Source of the DNA: Bacteroidales bacterium
GTDB lineage: Bacteria; Bacteroidota; Bacteroidia; Bacteroidales; JAGONC01
Direction of reading: 5' to 3'
DNA: 41,978 bases
NCBI GenBank assembly: GCA_023133655.1
Contig: JAGLWB010000283.1
Span: 1-41,978 of the forward strand
Under the pieces are notes generated by a model, which worked only from the letters and a program-made list of their open reading frames with translations, had not been told where the DNA came from and searched no databases. The position numbers and the translations under genes were made by a program. Shown in pieces: positions 28,286 to 36,742 of the stretch. Position 1 is the first letter of the stretch. The number at the start of each line of letters is the position of its first letter.

Positions 28286-29482
28286 TTATAGTTTTGCAAT
28301 AATCGCATCGGTCATATCCTGGGTTGTAGCCGCGCCTTTATCAATTACCTCCGGACGGCCTGGCATCTTCATCATGTCATATGTCCTCACTTTTCCTTCT
28401 TCAATCACTTCAGCAACGGCTTTTCTGATTTTAGTCGAAATATCGTTTTCTTCAATAAAATCAAGCATCATACATGCTGATTCGATCATAGCGATAGGAT
28501 TGACAATTGATTTATCGTATCCAACATATTTTGGTGCTGACCCGTGAGTGGGTTCAAAAACTCCGATTCCCGTATCCGGATTAAACTGGGCACTACAAGC
28601 AAAGCCTAATCCACCGATCAACCCTGCAAAACCATCAGAGACTATGTCGCCAAACATATTACCGGCAACAATAACGCCATAATTTTCAGGGTTTTTAGTC
28701 AGCCACATCATTTGGGCATCTATGTTTGTGTTCCAGAGCTCTATTTCCGGAAAGTCAGCTTTTTGCATCTCCATTGCCATTTTGTACATCATTCCGGATG
28801 TTTCCCTAATGACATTGGGTTTTTCACATAGCGTAACGGATTTATAACCATATCTCCTGGCATATTCAAAGGAAGCTCGCAAGATACGTTCAGTTCCTTC
28901 TTTGGTAAATATCCTGGTTGAAACACTAATTTCTTCCTTTGGAACACTTCCGAAATTTTTCACAAACTTAGGATGGGTTAATAGCGCATTGTATACCAAA
29001 TCCGACGGGTTAGACCATTCAACACCTCCATACAATCCTTCTGTGTTCTGGCGAAATATAATTACGTCTACTTCCGGCTCTTCGATTGTATCACCAACAC
29101 CTCTTCTGATAAAATTCAGCGGGTTTCCTTTGTAGGTGTGACATGGGCGCATACATATATCCAACCCAAAATGCTGGCGTAAACCTACTATTGGACTGGA
29201 ATAAACCAAACCCTTTTCTTGCAGCTCAGGCGCCAACTCTTCAAAGGCTGCATCTTTAGGTTTGGAAGTTATTGCACCAAACAATCCGATTTTGTGCTTT
29301 TCGATCAGTTGAATGGTCCGGTCGGGTAAAGGATTCCCTTCTTTACGCCAGAATTCCCATCCGATGTCACCTTCAACATACTCAGCTTCAAATCCGGCTG
29401 CTTTTAATACACGGATTGATTCTTCTACAACAATTTTACCGATACCATCTCCCGGTAATGCAACAATAGTTCTTTTTGACAT
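28286..29482 (-). CDS. Isocitrate/isopropylmalate-family dehydrogenase, isocitrate-dehydrogenase-like
   Basis: Known: the family oxidatively decarboxylates 2R,3S-hydroxyacids using NAD(P). Seen: 398 residues; start LPGDGIGK; VYSSPIVGLRQHFGLDICMRP; IIFRQNTEGLYGGVEW resembling the isocitrate dehydrogenase segment; NMFGDIVSDGFAGLIGG; and THGSAPKYVG, where Lys-Tyr occupy the place that in E. coli ICDH (APKYAG) favours NADP, unlike the Asp-Ile of NAD-dependent isopropylmalate dehydrogenases. First gene of the leftward operon, with a consensus promoter upstream. I infer NADP-isocitrate or homoisocitrate dehydrogenase; isopropylmalate is less likely since leuA/leuB-type partners are absent. Confidence 0.88.
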   Translation of the reverse strand: MSKRTIVALPGDGIGKIVVEESIRVLKAAGFEAEYVEGDIGWEFWRKEGNPLPDRTIQLIEKHKIGLFGAITSKPKDAAFEELAPELQEKGLVYSSPIVGLRQHFGLDICMRPCHTYKGNPLNFIRRGVGDTIEEPEVDVIIFRQNTEGLYGGVEWSNPSDLVYNALLTHPKFVKNFGSVPKEEISVSTRIFTKEGTERILRASFEYARRYGYKSVTLCEKPNVIRETSGMMYKMAMEMQKADFPEIELWNTNIDAQMMWLTKNPENYGVIVAGNMFGDIVSDGFAGLIGGLGFACSAQFNPDTGIGVFEPTHGSAPKYVGYDKSIVNPIAMIESACMMLDFIEENDISTKIRKAVAEVIEEGKVRTYDMMKMPGRPEVIDKGAATTQDMTDAIIAKL

Positions 29483-29546
29483 AGCTTTTTTTTATTTGTT
29501 TTGTATCTGTTTTATTTTTATTTTAGGATGAAATTTAAAAAGAGAT

Positions 29547-29577
29547 CAAATTTACAATACCTGTTCATATTGACAAA
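29547..29577 (-). promoter_or_regulatory. Promoter of the dehydrogenase-HD-aconitase operon
   Basis: On the minus strand: TTTG (29577-29574), 19-bp spacer, TAAATTTG (29554-29547), a full Bacteroidota consensus. Predicted transcription start near 29541, about 58 nt before the ATG. Confidence 0.7.
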
Positions 29578-29607
29578 GAAAAATAAGAAATTCGGGTTTA
29601 TTTTTTT

Positions 29608-29615
29608 TATTTTTG
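29608..29615 (+). promoter_or_regulatory. Putative -7 box (TATTTTTG) for cca
   Basis: Exact TAnnTTTG match. Transcription would start near 29622, so the heptamer array at 29631-29714 would form nearly the whole 5' leader of the cca mRNA. No good -33 element was found. Confidence 0.45.
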
Positions 29616-29630
29616 CAATACATATTTCGG

Positions 29631-29714
29631 AGACGGGAATCGGGAGACGGGAATCGGGAAGACAGTAGGCGGTAGCCGGGAGACGGTAGCCGGTAGCCGG
29701 GAGACGGGAATCGG
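29631..29714. repeat. Tandem heptamer array (TAGCCGG/GAGACGG/AATCGGG) just before cca
   Basis: Twelve 7-bp units in exact phase, including TAGCCGG three times, GAGACGG and AGACGGG, AATCGGG twice and TAGGCGG. It ends 13 bp before the cca ATG. The reverse complements CCGGCTA and CCGCCTA are the units of the array at 7360-7401. Confidence 0.92.
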
Positions 29715-29727
29715 GTGAGGAAAAATT

Positions 29728-31146
29728 ATGAAAGAGGCGTTAATATATCCAATTTTTCAAGTTATTGCAGAAACGGCAAGTGAAATGCAAATACCTGCCT
29801 ATGTTGTGGGAGGATATGTACGTGATTTCATCATGGACAGGCCATCCGAGGATATTGATATTGTAGCTGTTGGCGATGGGGTTGAACTGGCGAACAATGT
29901 TGCTTCCAGGCTAGATAAAGAGGTGAAGGTATATGTGTACAAGAACTTTGGTACTGCCATGTTTGTGCATAAGGGCGTTCGGAAATGGCGAATTGAGTTT
30001 GTTGGTGCGCGGAAAGAGTCGTACAGGAAGAATTCAAGAAAACCAGAAGTTGAGGCCGGAACGATGGAAGATGATCAGAAGAGAAGGGATTTTACAATCA
30101 ATGCAATGGCCATCAGCCTTCAGCCTGATAATTATGGAATGTTAATTGACCCTTTTGGCGGGGTAAAAGATATTGATGATAGAATAATCCGGACACCATT
30201 AGACCCGGATATTACATACTCTGATGACCCATTGCGAATGATGCGTGCAATTCGGTTTGCTACTCAGCTTGAATTCGGGATACACAAACAGTCACTGGAT
30301 GCCATATCCCGCAACCGCGAAAGGATTTTAATCATCTCTTTTGAGCGCATTACGGAAGAGCTTAATAAAATTATTTTGTCGAAGAGGCCATCAGTTGGAT
30401 TTAAACTTTTGGATGAAACCGGCTTACTGGATATTATCCTTCCTGAACTTTTTTCGTTAAAAGGAGCTGAATTCATAAATGGGAAGGGGCATAAGGATAA
30501 TTTTTTTCACACCTTGCAGGTTTTGGATAATGTTGCTGAGGAAAGCGAAAGTTTATGGTTGCGTTGGGCGGCTCTTCTTCATGATATCGCTAAACCGGTT
30601 ACAAAGAAATATGACCCAAAGTCAGGATGGACCTTTTATGGACATGACTATATAGGAAGTAAAATGGTTTTGAAGATTTTCAAAAAGTTGAAGCTTCCAT
30701 TAAATGAAAAAATGAAATTTGTCCAGAAACTGGTTTTGTTACATCTTCGCCCACAGGTATTGTCGGATGAAGGTGTGACGGATTCAGCTGTTAGAAGGCT
30801 GCTTTTCGACGCCGGAGATGATGTTGATGATCTGATGCTGCTTTGCGAAGCGGATATTACATCCAAGAATCCACGAAAAGTTAAAAAATATCTTAGTAAT
30901 TTTAAAATTGTCAGGGAAAAATTACAAGAGATCGAGGGGAAAGATAAATTAAGAAACTGGCAACCCCCAATAAGCGGAAAAGATATTATGAACGCGTTTA
31001 ATATTGGCCCTTCCAGAGAGGTAGGTATTATTAAAATCGCTATCAGGGAAGCTATTCTTGATGGCAGAATTGGTAACAATTATCATGAAGCATTTGAACA
31101 AATGATTAAAGAAGGGAAAAAAATTGGGTTGAAGAAGTCGAATTAA
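29728..31146 (+). CDS. cca: CCA-adding enzyme / poly(A) polymerase family protein with HD domain
   Basis: Known: adds or repairs the 3' CCA of tRNAs, required for aminoacylation. Seen: 472 residues. The nucleotidyltransferase head has YVVGGYVRDFIMDRPSEDIDIV (split catalytic Asp pair) and the RRDFTINAMA motif; the neck follows with DPLRMMRAIRFATQLEF; a C-terminal HD domain contains WAALLHDIAKPVT, here with a standard HD pair. The ATG at 29728 lies 13 bp after a heptamer repeat array, with only GAGGAAAA as a possible ribosome-binding sequence. miaA, another tRNA-maturation gene, follows two genes downstream. Confidence 0.93.
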   Translation: MKEALIYPIFQVIAETASEMQIPAYVVGGYVRDFIMDRPSEDIDIVAVGDGVELANNVASRLDKEVKVYVYKNFGTAMFVHKGVRKWRIEFVGARKESYRKNSRKPEVEAGTMEDDQKRRDFTINAMAISLQPDNYGMLIDPFGGVKDIDDRIIRTPLDPDITYSDDPLRMMRAIRFATQLEFGIHKQSLDAISRNRERILIISFERITEELNKIILSKRPSVGFKLLDETGLLDIILPELFSLKGAEFINGKGHKDNFFHTLQVLDNVAEESESLWLRWAALLHDIAKPVTKKYDPKSGWTFYGHDYIGSKMVLKIFKKLKLPLNEKMKFVQKLVLLHLRPQVLSDEGVTDSAVRRLLFDAGDDVDDLMLLCEADITSKNPRKVKKYLSNFKIVREKLQEIEGKDKLRNWQPPISGKDIMNAFNIGPSREVGIIKIAIREAILDGRIGNNYHEAFEQMIKEGKKIGLKKSN

Positions 31147-31159
31147 TTGATTTTGATAC

Positions 31160-31167
31160 TAACTTTG
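31160..31167 (+). promoter_or_regulatory. Putative -7 box (TAACTTTG) for the pRiA4b ORF-3-like gene and miaA
   Basis: Exact TAnnTTTG match 58 bp before the ATG at 31226; the -33 region is unconvincing. Confidence 0.4.
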
Positions 31168-31225
31168 TTTATTGAAAATCGATCTGTTATATATTATTAC
31201 ATTATTTTATTAACTTTTTAATTTT

Positions 31226-31801
31226 ATGCATGTTTACAGGTTTAGGTTGTTGAATGATGAAAATGATGATTTTCTGCGTGAAATAGAAATTGGATCAAAC
31301 CAGACTTTTAGCGATTTTCATGAAGTGATACGAAAAACCACAGGTTTTAATGGTAATGAACTTGCCTCTTTTTTTGTTTGTGACATGAAGTGGCAAAAAC
31401 TGCAGGAAATTACGCTTATTGATATGGGAGACGGGTATATCGACTCGAATCAGGATGAGGAGATTGAAGATTCTTCCTCTAATGATACTTCAATTGCTAT
31501 AATGGATCGATCTGTACTTAAAAATTTTATTACCGAACCCCAGCAACGTTTGCTATATGAATATGATATCCTGAATCAGGGAGCAATATATATTGAACTT
31601 ATTTCTATCCTTAAATTTGAGTCTGATAAAAAGTATCCTGTTATCACAAAGAGCGTTGGCTCTCTTTTCGATCAGAAAAGGATGAATGAAGATAATTTCA
31701 CCCCCCCTGAAGTTGACCAGAACGAACTTCTTAAAGAATTTGAAGAGCTATTGAAGGGAGAAATGGATGGTGATGACTTTGAACCTTATTTTGATGATTG
31801 A
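31226..31801 (+). CDS. Plasmid pRiA4b ORF-3-like family protein, function unknown
   Basis: Seen: 191 residues; the first about 150 match the pattern of the pRiA4b ORF-3 domain (start MHVYRFRLLNDENDDFLREIEI, F-DFHEVI, FFVCDMKW, YEYDI---IYIELI), and the C-terminal 40 are very acidic (GEMDGDDFEPYFDD). Known: this family is widespread, named after an Agrobacterium Ri plasmid gene, with no established biochemical role; despite the name it is common on Bacteroidota chromosomes. miaA starts 15 nt downstream, so the two are probably cotranscribed. No sign of an actual plasmid or transposon here. Confidence 0.8.
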   Translation: MHVYRFRLLNDENDDFLREIEIGSNQTFSDFHEVIRKTTGFNGNELASFFVCDMKWQKLQEITLIDMGDGYIDSNQDEEIEDSSSNDTSIAIMDRSVLKNFITEPQQRLLYEYDILNQGAIYIELISILKFESDKKYPVITKSVGSLFDQKRMNEDNFTPPEVDQNELLKEFEELLKGEMDGDDFEPYFDD

Positions 31802-31816
31802 TCACTTTTTGCTTCT

Positions 31817-32734
31817 ATGATTAATGGAGATGACACCCCTCCGGATAAAACCCTGATCGTAATTGTTGGCCCCACAGCAGTTGGGAAAACTTCATGTTCC
31901 ATAAGAATAGCACAAATGTTTGATGCTGAAATTGTTTCGGCCGATTCCCGTCAATTTTATAGTGAGTTGAATATTGGCACTGCCCCTCCTTCAGAGAAGG
32001 AGTTACAACTGGCCAAACATCATTTTATTGGTCACTTGTCAATTAACAAAGAGTATAATGTTTACAGGTTCGAGACGGAAGCGCTTGTTATTTTTGAACA
32101 TCTTTTTAAAAAAAGCCAGTACGCAGTGATGGTTGGAGGGTCGGGATTGTACATTAATGCAGTTTGTTACGGCATTGATGATCTACCTGATCCAGATGCG
32201 GTAGTAAGAAAAGAGTTGAATCAACTATTGGAAAATGAAGGCATAGAACCTTTACGGGAGCAGCTTGCTGGTTTGGATCCACAGTATTTCGCGGTAGTAG
32301 ATCAAGAAAATCCCAAAAGGTTAATCAGGGCCATTGAGGTCTGTTTGACAACAGGTAAAAAATATTCTGATCTTCGTAAAAACAGATCAAAGCCAAGACG
32401 ATTTAATATGATTAAGATTGGCTTAAACCGTGAGAGAAACGACCTGTTTGAAATCATCAATCAAAGGGTTGATAAAATGATTGAGAACGGGCTGGTGGAA
32501 GAGGTAAGGTCGCTTTATTCATACAAGCATTTAAATGCCCTGAATACGGTAGGGTATAAGGAAATTTTTGATTACCTGGATGGTAAAAATGACCTGGAGC
32601 GAGCTATTGAGAATATCAAGACCAATACAAGGCGTTATGCCAAGAGACAGCTTGTATGGTTTAAGAAAGATCCAACCATAAAGTGGTTTCATCCGGATGA
32701 AACAGATGAGATCATTAATTTTATCAATGCGTAA
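31817..32734 (+). CDS. miaA: tRNA dimethylallyltransferase
   Basis: Known: transfers a dimethylallyl group to A37 of tRNAs that read codons starting with U. Seen: 305 residues; P-loop IVGPTAVGKTS at about 12-22, SADSRQFYSELNIGTAPPS, GGSGLYINAV, and NTVGYKEIFDYL with the C-terminal NTRRYAKRQLVWFK. ATG at 31817 is 15 nt after the preceding gene. It converges with the 754-residue gene at only 12 bp distance with no visible terminator. Confidence 0.97.
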   Translation: MINGDDTPPDKTLIVIVGPTAVGKTSCSIRIAQMFDAEIVSADSRQFYSELNIGTAPPSEKELQLAKHHFIGHLSINKEYNVYRFETEALVIFEHLFKKSQYAVMVGGSGLYINAVCYGIDDLPDPDAVVRKELNQLLENEGIEPLREQLAGLDPQYFAVVDQENPKRLIRAIEVCLTTGKKYSDLRKNRSKPRRFNMIKIGLNRERNDLFEIINQRVDKMIENGLVEEVRSLYSYKHLNALNTVGYKEIFDYLDGKNDLERAIENIKTNTRRYAKRQLVWFKKDPTIKWFHPDETDEIINFINA

Positions 32735-32746
32735 GATGTTTCCTCT

Positions 32747-35011
32747 CTACGGCCTTTGGATACCAATCAATACGGGTGTCGCATGTGTTGGAGTCGGATA
32801 ACCGTGCTTTCCATTCGTGTGTCTTAGTGTAGCATGAAGATAAATGCCAAAAGAGCAATATGCTTCATCTGGTTCGAGCCATTTTCCTGACTTTGGTGTC
32901 AGGATCATTTCATAATATCCATCAGAACACAACCCGGGCTCGTTATCAGTCCCTTTAAATTTCAAGCAACATACAAGGTTATCGGCATGAACATATTTTC
33001 TACCTCTGTTTGCCAGGGAATTCATAAGTGGCCCTGTTGTTGGGAACACAGCATCCTCTATATCCGGGTTTAATCCAAACCCGCCTATGGCACCTTTATG
33101 CATGTACACGCTGTAGTTCTCCATAAATCCCGAGCTGTGATTGACCTTCACCCTTACCGTTATTGGCGCTCCTTCATTGAGTGTTAACGGATCGGTAGTG
33201 ATAACAGGTAGAGTGAACAATGCACAATTACCCAACTCAATACCATCCATTGTTACATACTCATCAATGTCGATGTCGTTATGTCGATGTAGTACCACGT
33301 TATCAAAAAACAGGGTAATGACTTCATCCGCTCCTGCAACTTTATCACCATTGTTTTTAAATCCCTCGATCCTTATTTGTATCTCCCCATTATCGTAGCG
33401 ACTTGTGTGTATTCGTGCTTTGGTGATCTTAGATAATTCAGTCCAGGCCACAGTACTATTTTCGATATTCAAAAAAGCCTTTGTCGGAATCCCAACCGGA
33501 CTACCATCAATTTTTAAATCCCTGATAGTTTCAATATTTTCCGTAACAGTAAATGACCCTGCATATCTACTTGCAGTCAGTGTATCTTCAATAGGATTCC
33601 ATGTGAATTGCCAGGGCCTTTTGTAACGTACTGTATAATATTTAATTGCAGAATTACTTAAGCAACCTGTCAGGTCAAGCCGTCCGATCCAGGAAGCACA
33701 CTTCACTTTAGGTGCAATTGAATTGTAAGCCGAAACTATTCCGTTTGAAGTCAGATAGTTATTAAATCCCACCCTTTCTCCTGAAGTATTCAACTGCCCA
33801 ACCTCAATATCCCCGATACTTTGGATCAAATGTCCATGGTCTTTACAGACAAATGGTACCAGATTCGCTTTTGATTTGGGAACACATAGATCTATCCTTT
33901 TTAAATAGGGGATATTCCAGAAAGGTGACGTTTCAAAGAGTATGTTGTTGATGTCATCTTGCTCGGCCAGGCGGGCAATAATATCCGGTTGACTATGTAC
34001 AACAGTACTTTCACCTGCCGGAGTATCCTCTGTTTCCTCGAGAATTTGCTCAAAAGTGCGATGAAACCTGAAAATGTAGTTGCCATTCATATCTGCAGCA
34101 AATGTTCCCAGGTTTTCCCTGTAGCCCAAACCAGTATAAGGGCCGCCTGCAAGTTCGGCACTTGTCCGGTCGTATTCCTGATACCGTAAGATCGCATGAG
34201 GCAAAACACCCGAATCACAAATTATTTTATACCTATCTTTAATGCTACCTAATGCCACCCTGTCCAGCGCTTTAAATTTGTCATTAATTGAATGACTTTC
34301 CATTGCGACTTCACTGATAGAAACCGGAGCATTGTATTTAATGATCTCTGAGCTTTCAGCATCTTTTATGAGCTTTTTCAATGGTATTTTCTCCACCCTT
34401 GATTTTACCATTACATTTTTTCTCTCTGGTATTCCTGCATGCCCGCTTAAGGGAATAACCATTGGAATGAATGGTACAGGATCAGGCTCTTCCGGAAGAA
34501 AATGTACTCTTTTCTTAGGTAACCTGCTGGGATATAATAACTTAACTGCCTCATAAATAGTCTTGCTTTTGATCGCTTCAAGGAATGAAATATAGTTATC
34601 AATGACTACAGCATATTTGTAACACGGATTAAACATGCAGTATTCATCATAATATTTCACTTTTCCATAAACGATATAGTCATTCACTGTAACAGGTGTT
34701 TTGCATGTAAGAATCAGGTCATTAAAGTCTGTATCATTTCCGGTATCATTTGATTCGATATCGAACTGATACAATATTCCTGATTTCAGAGGAAATTTTA
34801 TTCGCATGTCTGAAGGCGTGAATGCCCCCCCGGTTGGTTTGTGTATTATATTGATTGTCCAGTTATTTCCTGTAACATTGGCCGTATTTCCTACTGTGCC
34901 ATTGTACGTCCCATTGCCTGTAGAAGCTCCTGAGATAACAAATTTTTGTTGATATGCAGCATGTTTGGCCTTAACCTGAACAAACCAATTTCCTTGCATT
35001 GTAATTGCCAT
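32747..35011 (-). CDS. Unrecognised 754-residue protein with N-terminal Ca-binding-like motif
   Basis: I do not recognise the family. Seen: no signal peptide or transmembrane segment; start fixed by an in-frame stop just upstream. Residues 1-103 form a beta-rich module (MQGNWFVQVKAK, GASTGNGTYNGTV, SGILYQFDI) ending in NDTGNDTDFNDLILTC, whose DxDFND pattern resembles calcium-binding loops of DUF4114-type secreted domains. Residues about 105-150 include YGKVKYYDEYCMFNPCYKY. The remainder looks beta-rich with several CxxC-free cysteines and HRHNDIDIDEY. It has its own likely promoter (35265-35295) and is divergent from a T9SS secreted protein. No C-terminal sorting domain is visible. Could be a structural, adhesive or injection-system-associated protein; no function can be assigned. 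Confidence 0.75.
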   Translation of the reverse strand: MAITMQGNWFVQVKAKHAAYQQKFVISGASTGNGTYNGTVGNTANVTGNNWTINIIHKPTGGAFTPSDMRIKFPLKSGILYQFDIESNDTGNDTDFNDLILTCKTPVTVNDYIVYGKVKYYDEYCMFNPCYKYAVVIDNYISFLEAIKSKTIYEAVKLLYPSRLPKKRVHFLPEEPDPVPFIPMVIPLSGHAGIPERKNVMVKSRVEKIPLKKLIKDAESSEIIKYNAPVSISEVAMESHSINDKFKALDRVALGSIKDRYKIICDSGVLPHAILRYQEYDRTSAELAGGPYTGLGYRENLGTFAADMNGNYIFRFHRTFEQILEETEDTPAGESTVVHSQPDIIARLAEQDDINNILFETSPFWNIPYLKRIDLCVPKSKANLVPFVCKDHGHLIQSIGDIEVGQLNTSGERVGFNNYLTSNGIVSAYNSIAPKVKCASWIGRLDLTGCLSNSAIKYYTVRYKRPWQFTWNPIEDTLTASRYAGSFTVTENIETIRDLKIDGSPVGIPTKAFLNIENSTVAWTELSKITKARIHTSRYDNGEIQIRIEGFKNNGDKVAGADEVITLFFDNVVLHRHNDIDIDEYVTMDGIELGNCALFTLPVITTDPLTLNEGAPITVRVKVNHSSGFMENYSVYMHKGAIGGFGLNPDIEDAVFPTTGPLMNSLANRGRKYVHADNLVCCLKFKGTDNEPGLCSDGYYEMILTPKSGKWLEPDEAYCSFGIYLHATLRHTNGKHGYPTPTHATPVLIGIQRP

Positions 35012-35264
35012 GATGAAATATTTTTATAATTAATAGCTACTCTTTTATGGATTTTTGCTTTCCTCCTTTGATGATTTCAATTTACAGGAGGACTCCTGAC
35101 ATCTAATCTAATATTCATGATCTTCAATCTTAATAAGTTATTGCTAGCTTATAATTAACAATTGACCAGTAAAGATTGAGTGAAATACAAATAAGAAAAT
35201 CAGGAAATCAGGAAAGGGGAAAAGTTATTACCGGGATAATAATAACATTTGTTGCGATTAATAA

Positions 35265-35295
35265 CAAAGATAATACATGTTCGTCCTGATTCCAA
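35265..35295 (-). promoter_or_regulatory. Putative promoter of the 754-residue protein gene
   Basis: On the minus strand: TTG (35295-35293), 20-bp spacer, TATCTTTG (35272-35265). It would give a leader of about 245 nt. Confidence 0.5.
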
Positions 35296-35332
35296 GTAAT
35301 TCCCATGATTAATTGGAATTTTTGCCAGGGGG

Positions 35333-35363
35333 TTGACTTTCTTCTAAATATGTTGTACTTTTA
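35333..35363 (+). promoter_or_regulatory. Putative promoter of the T9SS cargo gene
   Basis: TTG (35333-35335), 20-bp spacer, TACTTTTA (35356-35363; 7 of 8 to TAnnTTTG). Predicted start near 35370. Confidence 0.45.
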
Positions 35364-35381
35364 TATGTTTATAAATACATT

Positions 35382-35405
35382 ATTAACTCATTAACTCATT
35401 AACTC
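35382..35405. repeat. Three tandem ATTAACTC octamers
   Basis: Perfect 8-bp tandem repeat in the predicted 5' leader of the T9SS cargo gene, ending 20 bp before its ATG. Confidence 0.85.
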
Positions 35406-35425
35406 ATTATTTAAAGGATCTTATC

Positions 35426-36697
35426 ATGAAAAAAACAGTCTACAGTCCGCAGCCGGCAGTCCGCAGTTTTCGCCTGTTATCTTTTGTCTTTTTTCTTTCA
35501 ACCCTATTAACCTTTTCAGCTTTCTCCCAGGATTGGCAACCCATTGGCCCTACAGATGTACAGATTAATAACTATCATTCCAGAATAGATATGGAAATAT
35601 TATGCACTCAAACCGGTATCATACTTTGGGATGGTATTAATGCGCAGGAATTTATTTATAATCTTCCTGTTTTGGGTGCGTGCGATCTGGATGATGAGAA
35701 CATCCTTGTCATTATGGGAGATGGAAGCTATTCAGACGGGATATACAAATTCAACTTATCAACACATTTGTTTGACGTGGTTGAGTGGGTTTTGTATCCC
35801 AGGTTTATCTATTATGATAATTTGGGATACTACGTTGGGCATGAATCAGGGCTGAAAAAGTCGGCAGATGGGATCATCTGGGAAGATGTTTTATCGTTTA
35901 GCGGCAGTGATTGCCTTGCAATGACCCACCAAAGCTGTTACTATGTTGTATCTATGATTGATGGTATTGTTTGCTCAGATGATGGTGGATCAACCTGGCA
36001 TCAATCTGTAATTGGATCTCCATGGTTATCTGATTTGGCTTTTGGCCCCAGTAATGTGCTCTATGGTATTTTCCCCGATGAATCATGGTCATCAGGACTC
36101 TGGTCTTCATTGGATTTTGGAGAGACATGGTGGGTTGAGTTCTGGGATATTAACATGACATCTGTATACCATGTGGAAGGATTGATGTATCTTGGTTGGC
36201 ATCAGACTCCAGGTCAGGGCACAGGTGAAGGAGTTGCTTCGTTTAATCCTGTTTCCGGTGAGCTGACATATATGAATGACAACCTGCCATGCACATTGGT
36301 CAATGAGATAACCGAAAATTTATACATCGATTGTTACAATATTGTGGTGTGTACGGATAGCGGTGCATTTATCACCTGTGATATTGTTGTGGATGCTCCT
36401 GAGATCACAGACCAGCCGGGTGATGAGCTGTTCTGTTTTCCAAACCCATTCTTTTCGGAAACAGTGATTAGTTTACCTTCACATACATCTGATCCCTTTG
36501 GGTTATCAATTTATTCAATAGACGGAAAACTTATCCGGACTTTTGAAAATGGCCTGCTTTTGCCCGGACATTTTGAGGTTATTTGGGATGGGTGTGACGA
36601 GCAGGGTAGGAGTGTGGGTAAAGGGCTTTATTATGTTGTTGTTTGGATGTCGGGTGAAACAGGTGACATCACAGTGGGGGAAATTATCAAGCAGTGA
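35426..36697 (+). CDS. Secreted protein with Asp-box repeats and T9SS C-terminal sorting domain
   Basis: Known: type IX secretion cargo crosses the outer membrane by a conserved C-terminal domain. Seen: 423 residues; signal peptide with hydrophobic core LLSFVFFLSTLLTFSAFS ending near 35; a middle region with Asp-box/BNR-like repeats (SDDGGSTWHQS, SLDFGETWW) suggesting a beta-propeller; a C-terminal type-A-like sorting domain from about 340 (CFPNPFFSETVI, LSIYSIDGKLIRTF, VIWDGCDEQGRSVGKGLYYVVV). Function unknown; possibly surface binding. Odd: codons 4-15, the signal n-region, are built from 7-bp repeats (35435-35469). The last codons resemble a palindromic repeat found downstream, and the stop lies within a duplicated 50-bp block. 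Confidence 0.88.
   Translation: MKKTVYSPQPAVRSFRLLSFVFFLSTLLTFSAFSQDWQPIGPTDVQINNYHSRIDMEILCTQTGIILWDGINAQEFIYNLPVLGACDLDDENILVIMGDGSYSDGIYKFNLSTHLFDVVEWVLYPRFIYYDNLGYYVGHESGLKKSADGIIWEDVLSFSGSDCLAMTHQSCYYVVSMIDGIVCSDDGGSTWHQSVIGSPWLSDLAFGPSNVLYGIFPDESWSSGLWSSLDFGETWWVEFWDINMTSVYHVEGLMYLGWHQTPGQGTGEGVASFNPVSGELTYMNDNLPCTLVNEITENLYIDCYNIVVCTDSGAFITCDIVVDAPEITDQPGDELFCFPNPFFSETVISLPSHTSDPFGLSIYSIDGKLIRTFENGLLLPGHFEVIWDGCDEQGRSVGKGLYYVVVWMSGETGDITVGEIIKQ
35435..35469. repeat. Heptamer array inside the signal-peptide coding region
   Basis: Five 7-bp units in phase: ACAGTCT, ACAGTCC, GCAGCCG, GCAGTCC, GCAGTTT. They encode residues 4-15 of the T9SS cargo protein. Confidence 0.75.
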
Positions 36698-36742
36698 TTA
36701 GATTAGGCGATTGTCAATTGTCGATTTTCGAGGTTCGATTTA
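36693..36742. repeat. 50-bp duplicated block, copy 1
   Basis: Matches 37029-37078 with one mismatch (G36732 against C37068). It begins two bases before the T9SS cargo gene's stop codon and contains heptamers TGTCAAT, TGTCGAT, TTTCGAG, GTTCGAT. Confidence 0.95.

Larger units (their letters stand above)
35012..35425. other. Divergent intergenic region, 414 bp
   Basis: A/T-rich spacer holding putative promoters for both flanking genes, a small palindrome CAGGAG-GA-CTCCTG (35085-35098), two AAATCAGG-type octamers near 35200, and three ATTAACTC octamers (35382-35405) in the leader of the rightward gene. No small gene is evident. Confidence 0.6.

Noticed and set aside
31226-31801. Plasmid or transposon gene, because of the family name pRiA4b ORF-3
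   Set aside because: The family is common on chromosomes; there are no transposase, inverted repeats or replication genes around it.
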